A stretch of 64,000 nucleotides of DNA from assembly GCA_963785125.1 (NCBI GenBank), contig CAWATU010000001.1:1-64000 (forward strand), in the 5' to 3' direction. Made by a program: the position numbers and the translations under genes. Positions 29,546 through 38,572 of the stretch are shown piece after piece. This DNA is from QHXN01 sp963785125. GTDB lineage: Bacteria; Acidobacteriota; Blastocatellia; Pyrinomonadales; Pyrinomonadaceae. Numbering within the stretch: position 1 is the first letter of the stretch; the number at the start of each line of letters is the position of its first letter. Under the pieces are notes generated by a model, which was not told the DNA's origin, ran no database searches, and saw only the letters and a program-made list of their open reading frames with translations.

Positions 29546-30469
29546 TCAGCGTTCGAGCGCGGCGCGGTCCCAGTGGGCGTGGGTGGCGGCGGCTTCGTAG
29601 GTGGTTTGCAGGAATTGGAGGAGCGCGGCGTCCGGGTCTTCGGCGGTGCGGACGGCCTCGTAGGCGAGGACGAACTCCTTAAAGTCGTTGTTGTAGTAGG
29701 CGGCTTCGGGGCCGACGCTCGTCTCCTTGAAGCCTTCGGGCTCGGGGTAGGCGTAGGAGTAGAAGATGGGCTCGGGCAGCGCCGGGCCGCCGGGCCAGAA
29801 GCCTGCGCTGGAGACCTCGTGCGAGTATGCTTCGCGCGTGACCGAGTCGGCGACGCCGGGCGCGCCGGGGTGCTCGGGTGCGCGGCGGCCGGAAAAGCGC
29901 GTCACGGCGAGGTCAAAGCTGCCCCAGAAGAAGTGGACGGGGCTGCACTTGCCCACGAAGCCTGAACGAAACTGCTGAAGGACGCGCTCACACTGCACGA
30001 GCGCGTGATGGAAGCGCTCGGCATACTCCGGGTCGTAAGACTTGTGCGTGTCGTCCTGCTCGAAGGGAATCGGGTTCTCGACCTCGACTGGCGTCGTCCA
30101 AATCTTCACTTCCAACCCGAGTTCTTTCATCAACGACATGAACTCGCCGTAGAAGTCCGCGACCGTGCGCGGCGCAAGCGCGAGTTCGCGCGCGTCGCCC
30201 TCGCTCGTTTCGATGCGGAGGCGGTGAGCTATGAAGTCGAAGTCCACCTGAAACGTCATCTCCTCGTAAGGCATCGACGAGGTCGTCAATCCTCTCGGCG
30301 TGACGTAGAGCGGCACCTGCCACCAGTGGTTCAAGTGCGGCGCCTGCGCCAGCCGCACCTTGCCCACCACCTGCGTCCACATGTGCAGCGTCGCCAGAGT
30401 CTCGCGCCACTCATTGAACGGGAGTGCGGGCCAGGTCGCGGCGGGGCCTTTCGTTTCAGGGATGGTCAT
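29546..30469 (-). CDS. DUF5996 family protein
   Basis: ATG 30467-30469 (MTIPETKG) has AGGAG 8 nt upstream and is preferred to an upstream TTG. The 307-aa protein shows the DUF5996 signature blocks WPALPFNEWRETLATLH, WTQVVGKVRLA, LNHWWQVPLYVTPRG and SPVHFFWGSFDLAVTRFSG. The function of the family is unknown; it is soluble and lacks known catalytic motifs. It lies just downstream of the ABC exporter genes on the same strand with a 24-bp gap and may share their transcript. Confidence 0.88.
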   Translation of the reverse strand: MTIPETKGPAATWPALPFNEWRETLATLHMWTQVVGKVRLAQAPHLNHWWQVPLYVTPRGLTTSSMPYEEMTFQVDFDFIAHRLRIETSEGDARELALAPRTVADFYGEFMSLMKELGLEVKIWTTPVEVENPIPFEQDDTHKSYDPEYAERFHHALVQCERVLQQFRSGFVGKCSPVHFFWGSFDLAVTRFSGRRAPEHPGAPGVADSVTREAYSHEVSSAGFWPGGPALPEPIFYSYAYPEPEGFKETSVGPEAAYYNNDFKEFVLAYEAVRTAEDPDAALLQFLQTTYEAAATHAHWDRAALER

Positions 30470-30493
30470 CGGTTCGCTCCTGTCGTTCGTCAA

Positions 30494-32344
30494 TTAGTCT
30501 CGGTACTGCACGCTCTCGCCGAGCGTCGGGTCAGGCAGCGCGTCGCGGCGCGAGTCGTCGGCGTACTGGAGCTTGTAGAGGCGCCAGTAGAGGTCGCGTC
30601 GTGCAAGGAGCTGCTGGTGCGAGCCGCGCTCGCGCAGCTCGCCGTGGTGGAGGACGAGTATCTGATCGGCGCGCTGGACGGTCGAGAGGCGGTGCGCGAC
30701 GACGATGGAGGTGCGGTCGCGCAGGACACGCTCGATGGCCTGCTGGATGAGCTGCTCGGTCTCGGTGTCGATGGAGCTGGTCGCCTCGTCGAGGATGAGG
30801 AGGGTCGGGTCGAAGGCGAGCGCGCGTGCGAACGAGATGAGCTGCTTCTGGCCGACCGAGAGCCCCGCGCCGCGCTCGCGCACCTCTGACTTGAAGCCCT
30901 CGGGCAGGCGCTCGACGAAGCCGTCGGCGTGTACCTCGCGCGCGGCCCAGCGGACGCGCTCATCCGACACGTCCTCGCGCCCGAGGCGGATGTTGCCCTC
31001 GACCGTCCCGCTGAAGAGGAACACGTCCTGTAAGACGACAGCGAAGTTCTCGCGCAGCGCCTTCAAGTCCCATTCGCGCACGTCCACGCCGTCGAGGAGC
31101 ACCTGCCCGCGCTGCACGTCGTAGAAGCGCATGAGGAGGTTCGTGATCGTCGTCTTCCCCGAGCCGGTGTGGCCGACGAGCGCGATGGTCTCGCCGGGCT
31201 CGGCCACGAACGACACGTCCTTCAAGACCCAGTCTTCGTCCTTGTAAGCGAACCAGACGTTGCGGAACTCGACGCGCCCGCGCGCGCGACCCTTTATCCT
31301 GGGCTCGTCCGGCGTCGTGACGGCGACGGGCAGGTCGAGCGTGCGGAAGATGCGGTGTGAGGCGACGAGCGCCGCCTGGAAGACGTTGTACTTGTCCGAG
31401 ATGTCGCGGATGGGCTGGAAGAGCCTCTGCGAATACTGGATGAAGGCGACAAGCGCGCCGATGGAGAGCAGTTCGTTCGTCGCCGTGTTCTGCATGACGC
31501 GCCAGCCGCCGTACCAGACGATGAGCGCGACGCCGAGCGAGCCGATGAAATCCACGAGCGGGAAGAAGACCGCATAGTAGAAGATGGTCTCGACGTTGGC
31601 CCGCCGGTAGTCGTCGTTGGCGTCGTGGAACTGGCCTAGAGACTTCGCCTCGCGGTTGAAAATCTGGACGGTCTGCGCGCCGGAGATGTGCTCTTGAAGG
31701 AACGAGTTGATGCGCGCCAGCTTTGTCCGCACGAGGTCGTAGCCGCGCCGCGCGTGCTTGCGGAACCAGGTCGTTGCCGCAAACAGCAGCGGCACCGTGA
31801 TGAGCGCGACGAGCGTCAGCCGCCAGTCCATCCACGCCATGAAGCCGATGATGGCGAAGACCATCAAAACGTCGCCCAACCCCTCGATGACGCCCGAGGT
31901 GAACAACTCGTTGAGCGCGTCCACGTCGGACGTTAAGCGCGTCATGATGCGGCCGACGGGGTTGCGGTCGAAGTAGGCGACCTCCTGCCGCTGGAGCTTG
32001 GCGTACAGCTCGGCCCGCAGGTCGTACATGACGTGCTGTCCGACCGACTGGAGGAGGACGGCCTGCAAGTAGGAGACGAGCATCTGCAAGAGCTTGACGC
32101 CGAGGAAGACGAGCGCGAGCCACTGCAAGCCCGAGAGGTTCTTCGGGATGATGTGCCAGTCGATGGCGTACTGAAAGAACTTCGGTTCGACGACGCCGAG
32201 CGCGTTGACGACGAGCGTCAGCACGAGCGCCGGCACGATGAGGCGCCGGTACGGCCGCAGGTAGCGCAGCAGCCGCCACGCGCTCCCGCGGTCGAACTTC
32301 TTGAGCGCCTCCTCCTCATGAAACTGTTGGACTGTCGCTGACAT
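30494..32344 (-). CDS. ABC exporter half-transporter (ATPase-competent Walker B)
   Basis: A 616-aa protein: six TM segments in residues 30-330, then a nucleotide-binding domain. Walker A is GHTGSGKT, the signature is LSVGQ (not LSGGQ), Walker B is LLILDE with the catalytic Glu, and the H-loop is VAHRLST. The partner encoded at 32860-34602 has the complementary pattern, so the two probably form a heterodimer like TM287/288 or TmrAB. The substrate is unknown; lipids or drugs are usual. Confidence 0.93.
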   Translation of the reverse strand: MSATVQQFHEEEALKKFDRGSAWRLLRYLRPYRRLIVPALVLTLVVNALGVVEPKFFQYAIDWHIIPKNLSGLQWLALVFLGVKLLQMLVSYLQAVLLQSVGQHVMYDLRAELYAKLQRQEVAYFDRNPVGRIMTRLTSDVDALNELFTSGVIEGLGDVLMVFAIIGFMAWMDWRLTLVALITVPLLFAATTWFRKHARRGYDLVRTKLARINSFLQEHISGAQTVQIFNREAKSLGQFHDANDDYRRANVETIFYYAVFFPLVDFIGSLGVALIVWYGGWRVMQNTATNELLSIGALVAFIQYSQRLFQPIRDISDKYNVFQAALVASHRIFRTLDLPVAVTTPDEPRIKGRARGRVEFRNVWFAYKDEDWVLKDVSFVAEPGETIALVGHTGSGKTTITNLLMRFYDVQRGQVLLDGVDVREWDLKALRENFAVVLQDVFLFSGTVEGNIRLGREDVSDERVRWAAREVHADGFVERLPEGFKSEVRERGAGLSVGQKQLISFARALAFDPTLLILDEATSSIDTETEQLIQQAIERVLRDRTSIVVAHRLSTVQRADQILVLHHGELRERGSHQQLLARRDLYWRLYKLQYADDSRRDALPDPTLGESVQYRD

Positions 32345-32373
32345 TAATTCTTAAAACCCTTCAGCCGCGCGGC

Positions 32374-32826
32374 TCACACCAAAGACTTGTGAAACGCCGC
32401 CTCCAACTGTTCGCGGCGCGGGAAGTGCAGCAACATGCCGAGCGCGCCGAGCGCGAAGAGCAGGTAGAAGGCGTCGTCCCGGGTGGCGAAGATGCCCACC
32501 AGCCCCATGAGCACGCCCGCCTCGCAGAGCGCCATCGCGAGGATGAAGCCGGACTGCACCAGCAAGGGCTGTTGCTGCTCAGCTCCGCGCCTGTAAAAAA
32601 TCCCCTTCAAGAAGAAGGACGCGGTGACGACCACAAGCGCCAGGACCCCCAGCACGTAGAGCAGCGGGCTTGAGCCTCCGGCGGGCTCCACCGGCAAGTC
32701 CGCCGGCCGGGTAAGTCTGGTGACGAGGACAAACAGGCCGACGCACGCCAGAAAGGAGCCCCACAATATCCGCATCGTGCGGAGGAAAATTTCGGGACTC
32801 GCCTTAGTAGCTGATTGATCCATCAA
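32374..32826 (-). CDS. Small four-TM membrane protein of the ABC exporter operon
   Basis: A 150-aa protein with four hydrophobic segments (about 20-40, 54-74, 88-110, 115-135) and a cytosolic C-terminal tail. There is no named family. It lies between the two ABC half-transporter genes, 29 bp after one and 33 bp before the other on the same strand, so it is almost certainly co-expressed. It may be an accessory or stability factor of the exporter, by position only. Confidence 0.75.
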   Translation of the reverse strand: MMDQSATKASPEIFLRTMRILWGSFLACVGLFVLVTRLTRPADLPVEPAGGSSPLLYVLGVLALVVVTASFFLKGIFYRRGAEQQQPLLVQSGFILAMALCEAGVLMGLVGIFATRDDAFYLLFALGALGMLLHFPRREQLEAAFHKSLV

Positions 32827-32859
32827 CTCCCGTCACCGTCCTTTCCAGACCATACGAAT

Positions 32860-34602
32860 TTAACTCGCCGCCAACTCCTCTTCGAGCAACTGCCGCTCGT
32901 AGAGGTCTGCGTACTCGCCGCCCGCGGTGAGCAGTTCTTCGTGCGTGCCGCGCTCGACGATGCGTCCCTCGTCGAGGACGCAGATCAAGTCCGCGTCGCG
33001 GACGGTCGAGATGCGGTGCGAGACGATGAGCGAGGTACGCTCGCGCATCACGCCGCGCAGGCGCCCCAGAATCTTCTCCTCGGTGTAGGTGTCCACGGCC
33101 GAGAGCGCGTCGTCGAGGATGAGGATGCGCGGCTGGCGCATGACGGCGCGCGCGATGGCCGTGCGCTGCTTCTGCCCGCCCGAGAGCGTGATGCCGCGCT
33201 CGCCGACGAGCGTGTCGAAGCCGTCGGGGAACTCGCGCACGTCGTCGGCGAGCCCGGCGATCTCGGCCGCCCACTCCACCTCGGCGCGGGCAGATTTCTC
33301 GACGCCGAACGCGACGTTCTCGGCCAGCGTGTCGCTGAAGAGGAAGGTCTCCTGCGGGACATACCCGAAGGCCGCGCGCAACTGAGCGAGCCTGTAGTCG
33401 CGCACGTCCACGCCGTCCACGAAGACCGTCCCCGGCGGCGGCTCGACCACGCGCGGCAGAAGATTCATCAGCGTGGACTTGCCCGAGCCCGTCCGCCCGA
33501 CGAAGGCGACCGTCTGCCCGGCCTCGATGGTCAGGTCAATGTTTTTAAGGACGGCCGGCGAGTGCTCGCCGTAGGCGAACGTCAAATTCCGAAACTCGAT
33601 ACGGCCGCGGATGGGCTGTTGCTCTTTGACGTTGGGAGTGTCCTTAATCGACGGCTCGGCGGCGAAGATGGCGTTCATGCGCTTGAGGCTCGCCGTGCCG
33701 CGCTGGTAGAGGTTGGCGACGTAGCCGAGCGCGATGAGCGGCCAGATAAGCCGCATCAGAAACATCGTGAACTCGACGAACTGCCCCTGCGACATCTCGC
33801 CGCGCACGGCCAGCACGCCGCCGTACCAGACGATCAAAACCATCCCGAGCCCGATGAAGAACTGGATGAGCGGCCGCATCACGGCCGAGATGCGCACGAG
33901 CGCGAGGTTGCGCGTCATGTACTCGCGGTTGAGGGCCTTGAAGGCTTCCGTCTCGGCGTCCTCCTGCGCGTAGGCGCGTACGACCCTCACGCCCGAGATG
34001 TTCTCCTGCGCGCGCGCCGTGATGTGCGAGAAGAACTCCTGAATCTTCTCGAAGCGAACGTGAACCTGCTGGCCGAAGTACTTCACCGTCAGAGAGACGA
34101 GCGGCATCGTCACGAGGAGCAGCAGCGTCATGCGCACGCTGATCCGCAGCATCAGCGGGAGGATGATGACGACGACGAAGACCGTCTGGAGCGTGTACAT
34201 CACCATCGGGCCGGCGAGCTGGCGGACGGCCGCGAGGTCGTTCGTGGCGCGCGCCATCAGGTCGCCCGTCCGATGCTCCTGGAAGAAGGTGAGCGGCTGT
34301 CGCTGGAGGTGCGCGTAGAAGTCCTGCCGCAGGTCGTACTCGACGTGGCGCGACATGCCGATCAGGATGAGCCGCTGAAGGAAGAGGAAGATGCCGCTGA
34401 CGACGCTGGCGCCGATGATGAAGAGCGAGAGGCGCGTGATGCGCTCCCAGGTGGGGCCGGCGCCCAGCTCGTCCACCGCGCGCCCGACGTAGATGGGGAT
34501 GAGCAGGCCGAAGACGGTCGAGGCCAGGATGCAGAAGACGCCGACGACCAGAGACTTCTTGTACGGGCGGAAGTAGAGCGCGAATTTTCGCAGGTCGTCC
34601 AT
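32860..34602 (-). CDS. ABC exporter half-transporter (degenerate catalytic site)
   Basis: A 580-aa half-transporter with six TM segments (about 15-310) and an NBD with Walker A GRTGSGKS, canonical signature LSGGQ, and Walker B LILDD in which the catalytic Glu is replaced by Asp; the switch His is in VSHRIST. An Asp here together with the partner's LSVGQ signature defines one degenerate ATP site and one canonical site, the hallmark of heterodimeric exporters. First gene of the operon; the order is this gene, small membrane protein, partner, DUF5996. Confidence 0.93.
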   Translation of the reverse strand: MDDLRKFALYFRPYKKSLVVGVFCILASTVFGLLIPIYVGRAVDELGAGPTWERITRLSLFIIGASVVSGIFLFLQRLILIGMSRHVEYDLRQDFYAHLQRQPLTFFQEHRTGDLMARATNDLAAVRQLAGPMVMYTLQTVFVVVIILPLMLRISVRMTLLLLVTMPLVSLTVKYFGQQVHVRFEKIQEFFSHITARAQENISGVRVVRAYAQEDAETEAFKALNREYMTRNLALVRISAVMRPLIQFFIGLGMVLIVWYGGVLAVRGEMSQGQFVEFTMFLMRLIWPLIALGYVANLYQRGTASLKRMNAIFAAEPSIKDTPNVKEQQPIRGRIEFRNLTFAYGEHSPAVLKNIDLTIEAGQTVAFVGRTGSGKSTLMNLLPRVVEPPPGTVFVDGVDVRDYRLAQLRAAFGYVPQETFLFSDTLAENVAFGVEKSARAEVEWAAEIAGLADDVREFPDGFDTLVGERGITLSGGQKQRTAIARAVMRQPRILILDDALSAVDTYTEEKILGRLRGVMRERTSLIVSHRISTVRDADLICVLDEGRIVERGTHEELLTAGGEYADLYERQLLEEELAAS

Positions 34603-34863
34603 AGGAGTAGAGCCGGCCGCCGCTCGGGGCCGCCGAAGTATAAAAGCCTTTGCCTGTCCTTTACGTTAACTTCGCTGCCTATGATGCGCGATTTTCGCCC
34701 CCAAAGCCAAACGCGCCTCGCACCTGCCAAAAAGAAGGCCAGAACCACCCGCAGTAGCAGGTGACCCTTTGCGATACGGAACATCCGCATAACAAAGGGC
34801 CACCCGCTACAGCGTGTGGCCTAACCGGATTAGTTATGGCGTGTTGAAAAGGCGCCCCGAACG
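34603..34863. other. Intergenic region with long imperfect hairpin
   Basis: Between the GGDEF gene's stop and the ABC operon start (both minus). It holds an inverted repeat at about 34759-34804 (GGTGACCCTTTG against CAAAGGGCCACC, with an inner stem) and two related words around GCGGGTGG. No T-run follows, so a terminator role is uncertain. No promoter was convincingly identified for the ABC operon. Confidence 0.45.
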
Positions 34864-36588
34864 TTACGAGGGGTTACAAGCCTCCGGCATGTCTGAGGCG
34901 GCGTGCGTGTCGGCGTTCACGGCGCTGAAGACCTCGCAGGTCTCGTGCGTGGGCAGGACGGGCAGGACGGGCTCGTAGGGAGTGTGGAAGATATCTTCGG
35001 GCGGCAACTCCGCGGTCGAGCAGACCCGGTTGCGCCCCGTGCGCTTGGCAAGGAAGAGCGCGCGGTCGGCGCTCGTCACCAGCAGCTCGCGCGAGCTGGC
35101 GTCGTTGGGGAAGGTCGCGACGCCCAGCGAGGCCGTGATGCAGCCGACGCCCGGAACCTCCGTGCGCTCGATGCGCGAGCGCAGGCGCTCGGCGACGACC
35201 TGCGCGCCCTCGTGCCCGGCCTGCGGGAGGATGATAGCGAACTCCTCGCCGCCGTAGCGCGCAGCCGTATCCACGCCGCGCACCTCTTCGCGCAGGGCGT
35301 TGGCGAGGATGCGTAGCGCCGCGTCGCCCGCATCGTGCCCGTGCGTGTCGTTGACGCGCTTGAAGTAGTCGATGTCCAGGAGGATGAGCGAGACGGGCTG
35401 GCGCATGCGCGTCGCCAGATGCAGGTCGCGCTCAAGCTGTATCTCGAAGAAGCGCCGGTTGAAGCAGCCGGTGAGGGCGTCGGTCAGGGCCTGGTGCTGC
35501 ATCTGCTCGAAGAGGCGCGCGTGGTTGACGGCGACGGCGACCTGGTCGGCCACCGTGCGCAAAAGCATCACCTCGGTCTCCTGCCACAGGCGCTGCGGGT
35601 CGTCCGACGTGACCATCAGTACGCCCATCGAGCGGTCGTGATAGATGACGGGCACGGCCGCCGCGGGACGCGCGTCCGACTCGCCCGCGCCGCTACAACC
35701 GTCGTGGACGTAGGTCTTGATGCGCCCGCGCAGGCGCACGCCGAGCGCCTCGATGTTGCCGAGCATCTCGGTTCGCGCGTCCTCATCGTCATCGCCGTCG
35801 CGGGAGTAGAACTTGGTCAGGGATGACTGTCCGTGCTCGCCTTCGATGTTGAGCGCGCTCGACTGCGCGCCGAGCGCGCGCCCCACCTCGTTGACGGTCG
35901 TCTGAAGGACGCTCGGCAATTCGAGGGTGCTCCGGATGGCGGTCGAGATGCGATTGACGGCGATCTCGCGCACGGCCTGTTCCTGTAGGAGACGCGCGAG
36001 CTTGGTCGTCACGGAGACGGTCAACTGAAGAGAGGTCGTCTTCGGCACACAGGTGCGGACGGCCTTCGAGAAGAGGTGCGCGCGGTCGGGCAGCTCAGCC
36101 GTGACGCGCGCCATCAGGTATTCGAGCGCCGAGTAGACGATGTCGGGCTCGAACGACCAGATGACCTCGTCGCCGGCCGACTCCTGTCCGTCCTCGTCCT
36201 CGGTGCGCACAGACGCCATCAGCGCCGAGAAGCGTGCGTCGGCGATGACGACGAAGCGCTCGCGCAACTCGGCCCCGTCCGGCTTGTTCAGAAGAATCGG
36301 CTCGCGCTCGGAACCGCAGGAGAGCTGAGCTGTGTTGAGCGCATCCTCGGGCGCCGTGAAGAAGAAGGCATAACGTGCGAGGCGCCCGACCTCACGCACG
36401 CGCGTCACATCACGCAGAGAGCGTTGCGCTTCGGGCAGAAGGCTCTCGACCACCAGCGCCGCAAGGTTGTTCTCCAGCACCACGTCCTCGAAATACCGAT
36501 GGAGCTGCACAATGGTAGGCTCCGCGCAACGGACGGGTGTCAGTTGGCGTGAGTGTTGTGCGAGCAGGGCGCTGTAGAGCGAGAGCAT
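34864..36588 (-). CDS. Sensory diguanylate cyclase (N-terminal sensor, GAF, GGDEF)
   Basis: ATG 36586-36588 (MLSLYSALL) gives 574 aa. Residues 1-210 form a sensory region resembling the DICT domain (LTPVRCAEPTIVQLHRYFED). About 220-380 is a GAF domain (VYHDRSMGVLMVTSD style). About 390-550 is a GGDEF domain with DALTGCFNRRFFE, LDIDYFKRVNDTHGH and the active-site variant GGEEF near residue 443. It should make cyclic di-GMP. No TM segments, so it is cytosolic. The leader upstream (36647-36762) can fold into a multi-stem structure. Confidence 0.9.
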   Translation of the reverse strand: MLSLYSALLAQHSRQLTPVRCAEPTIVQLHRYFEDVVLENNLAALVVESLLPEAQRSLRDVTRVREVGRLARYAFFFTAPEDALNTAQLSCGSEREPILLNKPDGAELRERFVVIADARFSALMASVRTEDEDGQESAGDEVIWSFEPDIVYSALEYLMARVTAELPDRAHLFSKAVRTCVPKTTSLQLTVSVTTKLARLLQEQAVREIAVNRISTAIRSTLELPSVLQTTVNEVGRALGAQSSALNIEGEHGQSSLTKFYSRDGDDDEDARTEMLGNIEALGVRLRGRIKTYVHDGCSGAGESDARPAAAVPVIYHDRSMGVLMVTSDDPQRLWQETEVMLLRTVADQVAVAVNHARLFEQMQHQALTDALTGCFNRRFFEIQLERDLHLATRMRQPVSLILLDIDYFKRVNDTHGHDAGDAALRILANALREEVRGVDTAARYGGEEFAIILPQAGHEGAQVVAERLRSRIERTEVPGVGCITASLGVATFPNDASSRELLVTSADRALFLAKRTGRNRVCSTAELPPEDIFHTPYEPVLPVLPTHETCEVFSAVNADTHAASDMPEACNPS

Positions 36589-36646
36589 TGAGAATCCCAG
36601 ATGGAACGGGAAAAGGGTGGACGCGGGTTCCGAGGATACGTAGAAG

Positions 36647-36762
36647 GCCCCAGACCCTTTAGCAGGTCTAGTGACAAACACATTTTGGCACAAGGCAAAT
36701 GTGTTTGTCTATGCATTTTTACAGGATGGTCTGCACTTTTTGACCGGCGGAAGGGGTCTGGA
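36647..36762 (-). other. Structured 5' leader candidate upstream of the GGDEF gene
   Basis: On the minus strand an outer stem (CCAGACCCCTT with AAAGGGTCTGG, one mismatch) encloses two hairpins: GGTC/GACC with a 10-nt loop, and an 11-bp stem GACAAACACAT/ATGTGTTTGTC (36673-36683 with 36699-36709). The layout is that of a three-way junction. It ends about 60 nt before the start codon. It matches no riboswitch class that I can recall. Confidence 0.4.
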
Positions 36763-36802
36763 AGGCACGGGATTCAACGGTCTGATTCAGGGGGCTGCGT
36801 CG

Positions 36803-37240
36803 CTAAATCTGTATGAAGTAAGTCATTGTGGAGGTTGCAATTATTTCGGCGTTGACATCGCGGGCCTCGACCGAGAGGATGCAGACGCGGCGGCCGCGGC
36901 GGAGGACGCGTGCGTGTGCCTCGATGCGACCGTCGGAAGCAGGGCGTAGGAAGTGTACGGTGAGGTCAACTGTGACCGTGCGTGCGTCGGGCTCGATGAC
37001 GGTGTGGACGGCGAAGGCGGCGGCCGTGTCGAGGAGCGAGACGACCGCGCCGCCGTGCAGGATGCCGCCCATCCGCGTCAACTCCTCGCGCACTTCGAGG
37101 GCGAAGGTGGCGGCGCCGCGCTCGGCCCGGACGAACTCGAACCCGAGCAGCCCGACGTAAGGCACGCGCGCGAAGGTCTCGCGCAGCCGCGCCAGCTCTT
37201 CGGCCGCAAGCTCTTGCGAGGTTGACCCGGCGCCGCTCAC
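36803..37240 (-). CDS. PaaI-type hotdog-fold thioesterase
   Basis: A 145-aa single hotdog domain with the active-site helix GGILHGGAVVSLLDTAAAFA (about 58-77), typical of PaaI acyl-CoA thioesterases. The catalytic acid is likely the Asp in LLDT. The start ATG overlaps the end of the YbjQ-family gene by 4 bp, so the two are co-transcribed. The acyl substrate is unknown. Confidence 0.88.
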   Translation of the reverse strand: MSGAGSTSQELAAEELARLRETFARVPYVGLLGFEFVRAERGAATFALEVREELTRMGGILHGGAVVSLLDTAAAFAVHTVIEPDARTVTVDLTVHFLRPASDGRIEAHARVLRRGRRVCILSVEARDVNAEIIATSTMTYFIQI

Positions 37241-37650
37241 GAGCCGTAAATCCCCGTGCCTTCGAGCGGCTCGACGACGACCGCCGTCCCGTAGGCGAGG
37301 ACTTCCGTGGCGCCGCTGGAGACCTCCGTGGCGTCGTAGCGTGCGCCGATGATGGCGTTGGCGCCCAACTCGGTGGCGTGCTGAATCATGATGTCGAAGG
37401 CGTCCTTGCGCGTCGTCTCGCAGAGGTTCGTCCAGGCGGTGATGTTGCCGCCGACCAACGTCTGGAAGGTAGCGCCGATGTTGACGAAGATGTTGCGCGA
37501 GCGGACGACGATGCCGCGGACGACGCCGAGGCTCTGGCGGACGCGGTAGCCGGGAATCTCGAAGGCGGTCGTCACCATCTGCGGCGAGACGGAGAAGCGT
37601 GGTTCGGTGATGACGTAGGGCGCGCGGACTTGAACCTGCTCATCGCTCAT
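37237..37650 (-). CDS. YbjQ/UPF0145 heavy-metal-binding-domain protein
   Basis: A 137-aa pentameric-fold family protein. Typical stretches are IPGYRVRQSLGVVRG, ARKDAF-like RKDAFDIMIQHA, ELGANAIIGARYDA and EVLAYGTAVVVEP. The molecular function is unresolved. It is translationally coupled with the thioesterase downstream. Confidence 0.9.
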   Translation of the reverse strand: MSDEQVQVRAPYVITEPRFSVSPQMVTTAFEIPGYRVRQSLGVVRGIVVRSRNIFVNIGATFQTLVGGNITAWTNLCETTRKDAFDIMIQHATELGANAIIGARYDATEVSSGATEVLAYGTAVVVEPLEGTGIYGS

Positions 37651-37701
37651 GTGTGTTCCTCCGCTTCTGTAGGCCGACGGGAAGCGCGAACGTCGCGGCG
37701 G

Positions 37702-38160
37702 TCAGTCGCCGAAGAGGCTGGGCTGCTCTGTGTCGCCGACCTCGCCGCCTGCCTCATACTCCTCGGGCGTCCAGCGGTAGCGCGAGAGGTCGCAGCGCCC
37801 CTTCTCGTTGAAGACGACGCCTTCGGAGACGAGCATGCGCTGTTGGAGGTCTGGCGGGACGATGACGCGGCCCGTCGAGCACGCGCCCTGCGCGTTGATG
37901 ACGCGCTGCCAGGGGACGGTCTGGTCGGCCGAGTGCATGACGAAGCCGACGGTGCGCGCCGTGTATCCCTCGCCGAGGATTTCGGCGAGCTGCCCGTAGG
38001 TCATCACGCGCCCCGTCGGTATCCGCCGCACGATCTCAAAGACGCGCTCGCGGTAGCCGCGCGAGTTCACGTCAACGGCCTCGGCCTTACCCTGCGCCTC
38101 ACTCCGTTCGTCAGTCATCTCAGGGGTACTTCCTTCTATAGGCGTTTCCGAAGTTGTCAT
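37702..38160 (-). CDS. Alkyltransferase-like (ATL) DNA-damage recognition protein
   Basis: A 152-aa MGMT-fold DNA-binding domain: VMTYGQLAEILGEGYTARTVG and VPWQRVINAQG. Where O6-alkylguanine transferases have P-C-H-R, this protein has P-W-Q-R, so it lacks the alkyl-accepting Cys and belongs to the ATL class that flags O6-alkylguanine for nucleotide excision repair. A charged N-terminal extension of about 35 residues precedes the domain. Confidence 0.88.
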   Translation of the reverse strand: MTTSETPIEGSTPEMTDERSEAQGKAEAVDVNSRGYRERVFEIVRRIPTGRVMTYGQLAEILGEGYTARTVGFVMHSADQTVPWQRVINAQGACSTGRVIVPPDLQQRMLVSEGVVFNEKGRCDLSRYRWTPEEYEAGGEVGDTEQPSLFGD

Positions 38161-38193
38161 ACGTCTCGCGGGGTGCGCGGGTTTTCAAGACGC

Positions 38194-38556
38194 TCAGACG
38201 CGTTCGAGTTCGGGTCGCGTCAGCTCGTTGACGACATCGCCGGTGTTGAGGACGGTCTTGGGCTCGAAGAGAAGGACGTGCGCCTCCTCCGCGGCGACGG
38301 GCTTGTGCTCGACGCCGCGTGGGATGATGACGAACTCGCCCTCGCCGAGTCGCACGTCGCCGTCGCGCAAGCGGATGGTGATTTCGCCTTTGACGACGAA
38401 GAACATCTCGTCCTCGTCATCGTGCTTGTGCCAGACGAACTCGCCGCGGAGCTTGACGAGCTTGACGTAAGCGTCGCCCACTTCGCCCGCGATCTTCGGG
38501 CTCCAGTGCTCGCTGAAGAGCCCGAACTTCTCAGACAGATTGACCTTCTCAATCAT
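38194..38556 (-). CDS. Single-domain cupin protein
   Basis: ATG 38554-38556 (MIEKVNLSEK) with AAGGGT upstream gives 120 aa. The cupin motifs are present: VWHKHDDEDEMFFVVKGE (motif 1 with metal-binding His/Glu) and FVIIPRGVEHKPVA (motif 2). A small metal-binding beta-barrel with no assignable substrate. It lies 16 bp downstream of the cyclase-family gene on the same strand. Confidence 0.88.
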   Translation of the reverse strand: MIEKVNLSEKFGLFSEHWSPKIAGEVGDAYVKLVKLRGEFVWHKHDDEDEMFFVVKGEITIRLRDGDVRLGEGEFVIIPRGVEHKPVAAEEAHVLLFEPKTVLNTGDVVNELTRPELERV

Positions 38557-38572
38557 CTCTATACCCTTGCCT

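Noticed and set aside
32815..34764. Long open frame on the plus strand opposite the ABC exporter gene
   Set aside because: It is the antisense of a clear ABC gene; long antisense frames are expected in GC-rich coding DNA, and its product has a shadow-like Arg/Glu/Asp/His composition with no motifs.
36647..36762. Cyclic-di-GMP (GEMM) riboswitch upstream of the GGDEF gene
   Set aside because: GCACAAGGCAAA resembles part of the GEMM core but lies on the plus strand, facing away from the GGDEF gene, and the second conserved core is missing. Kept only as an unclassified structure on the minus strand.
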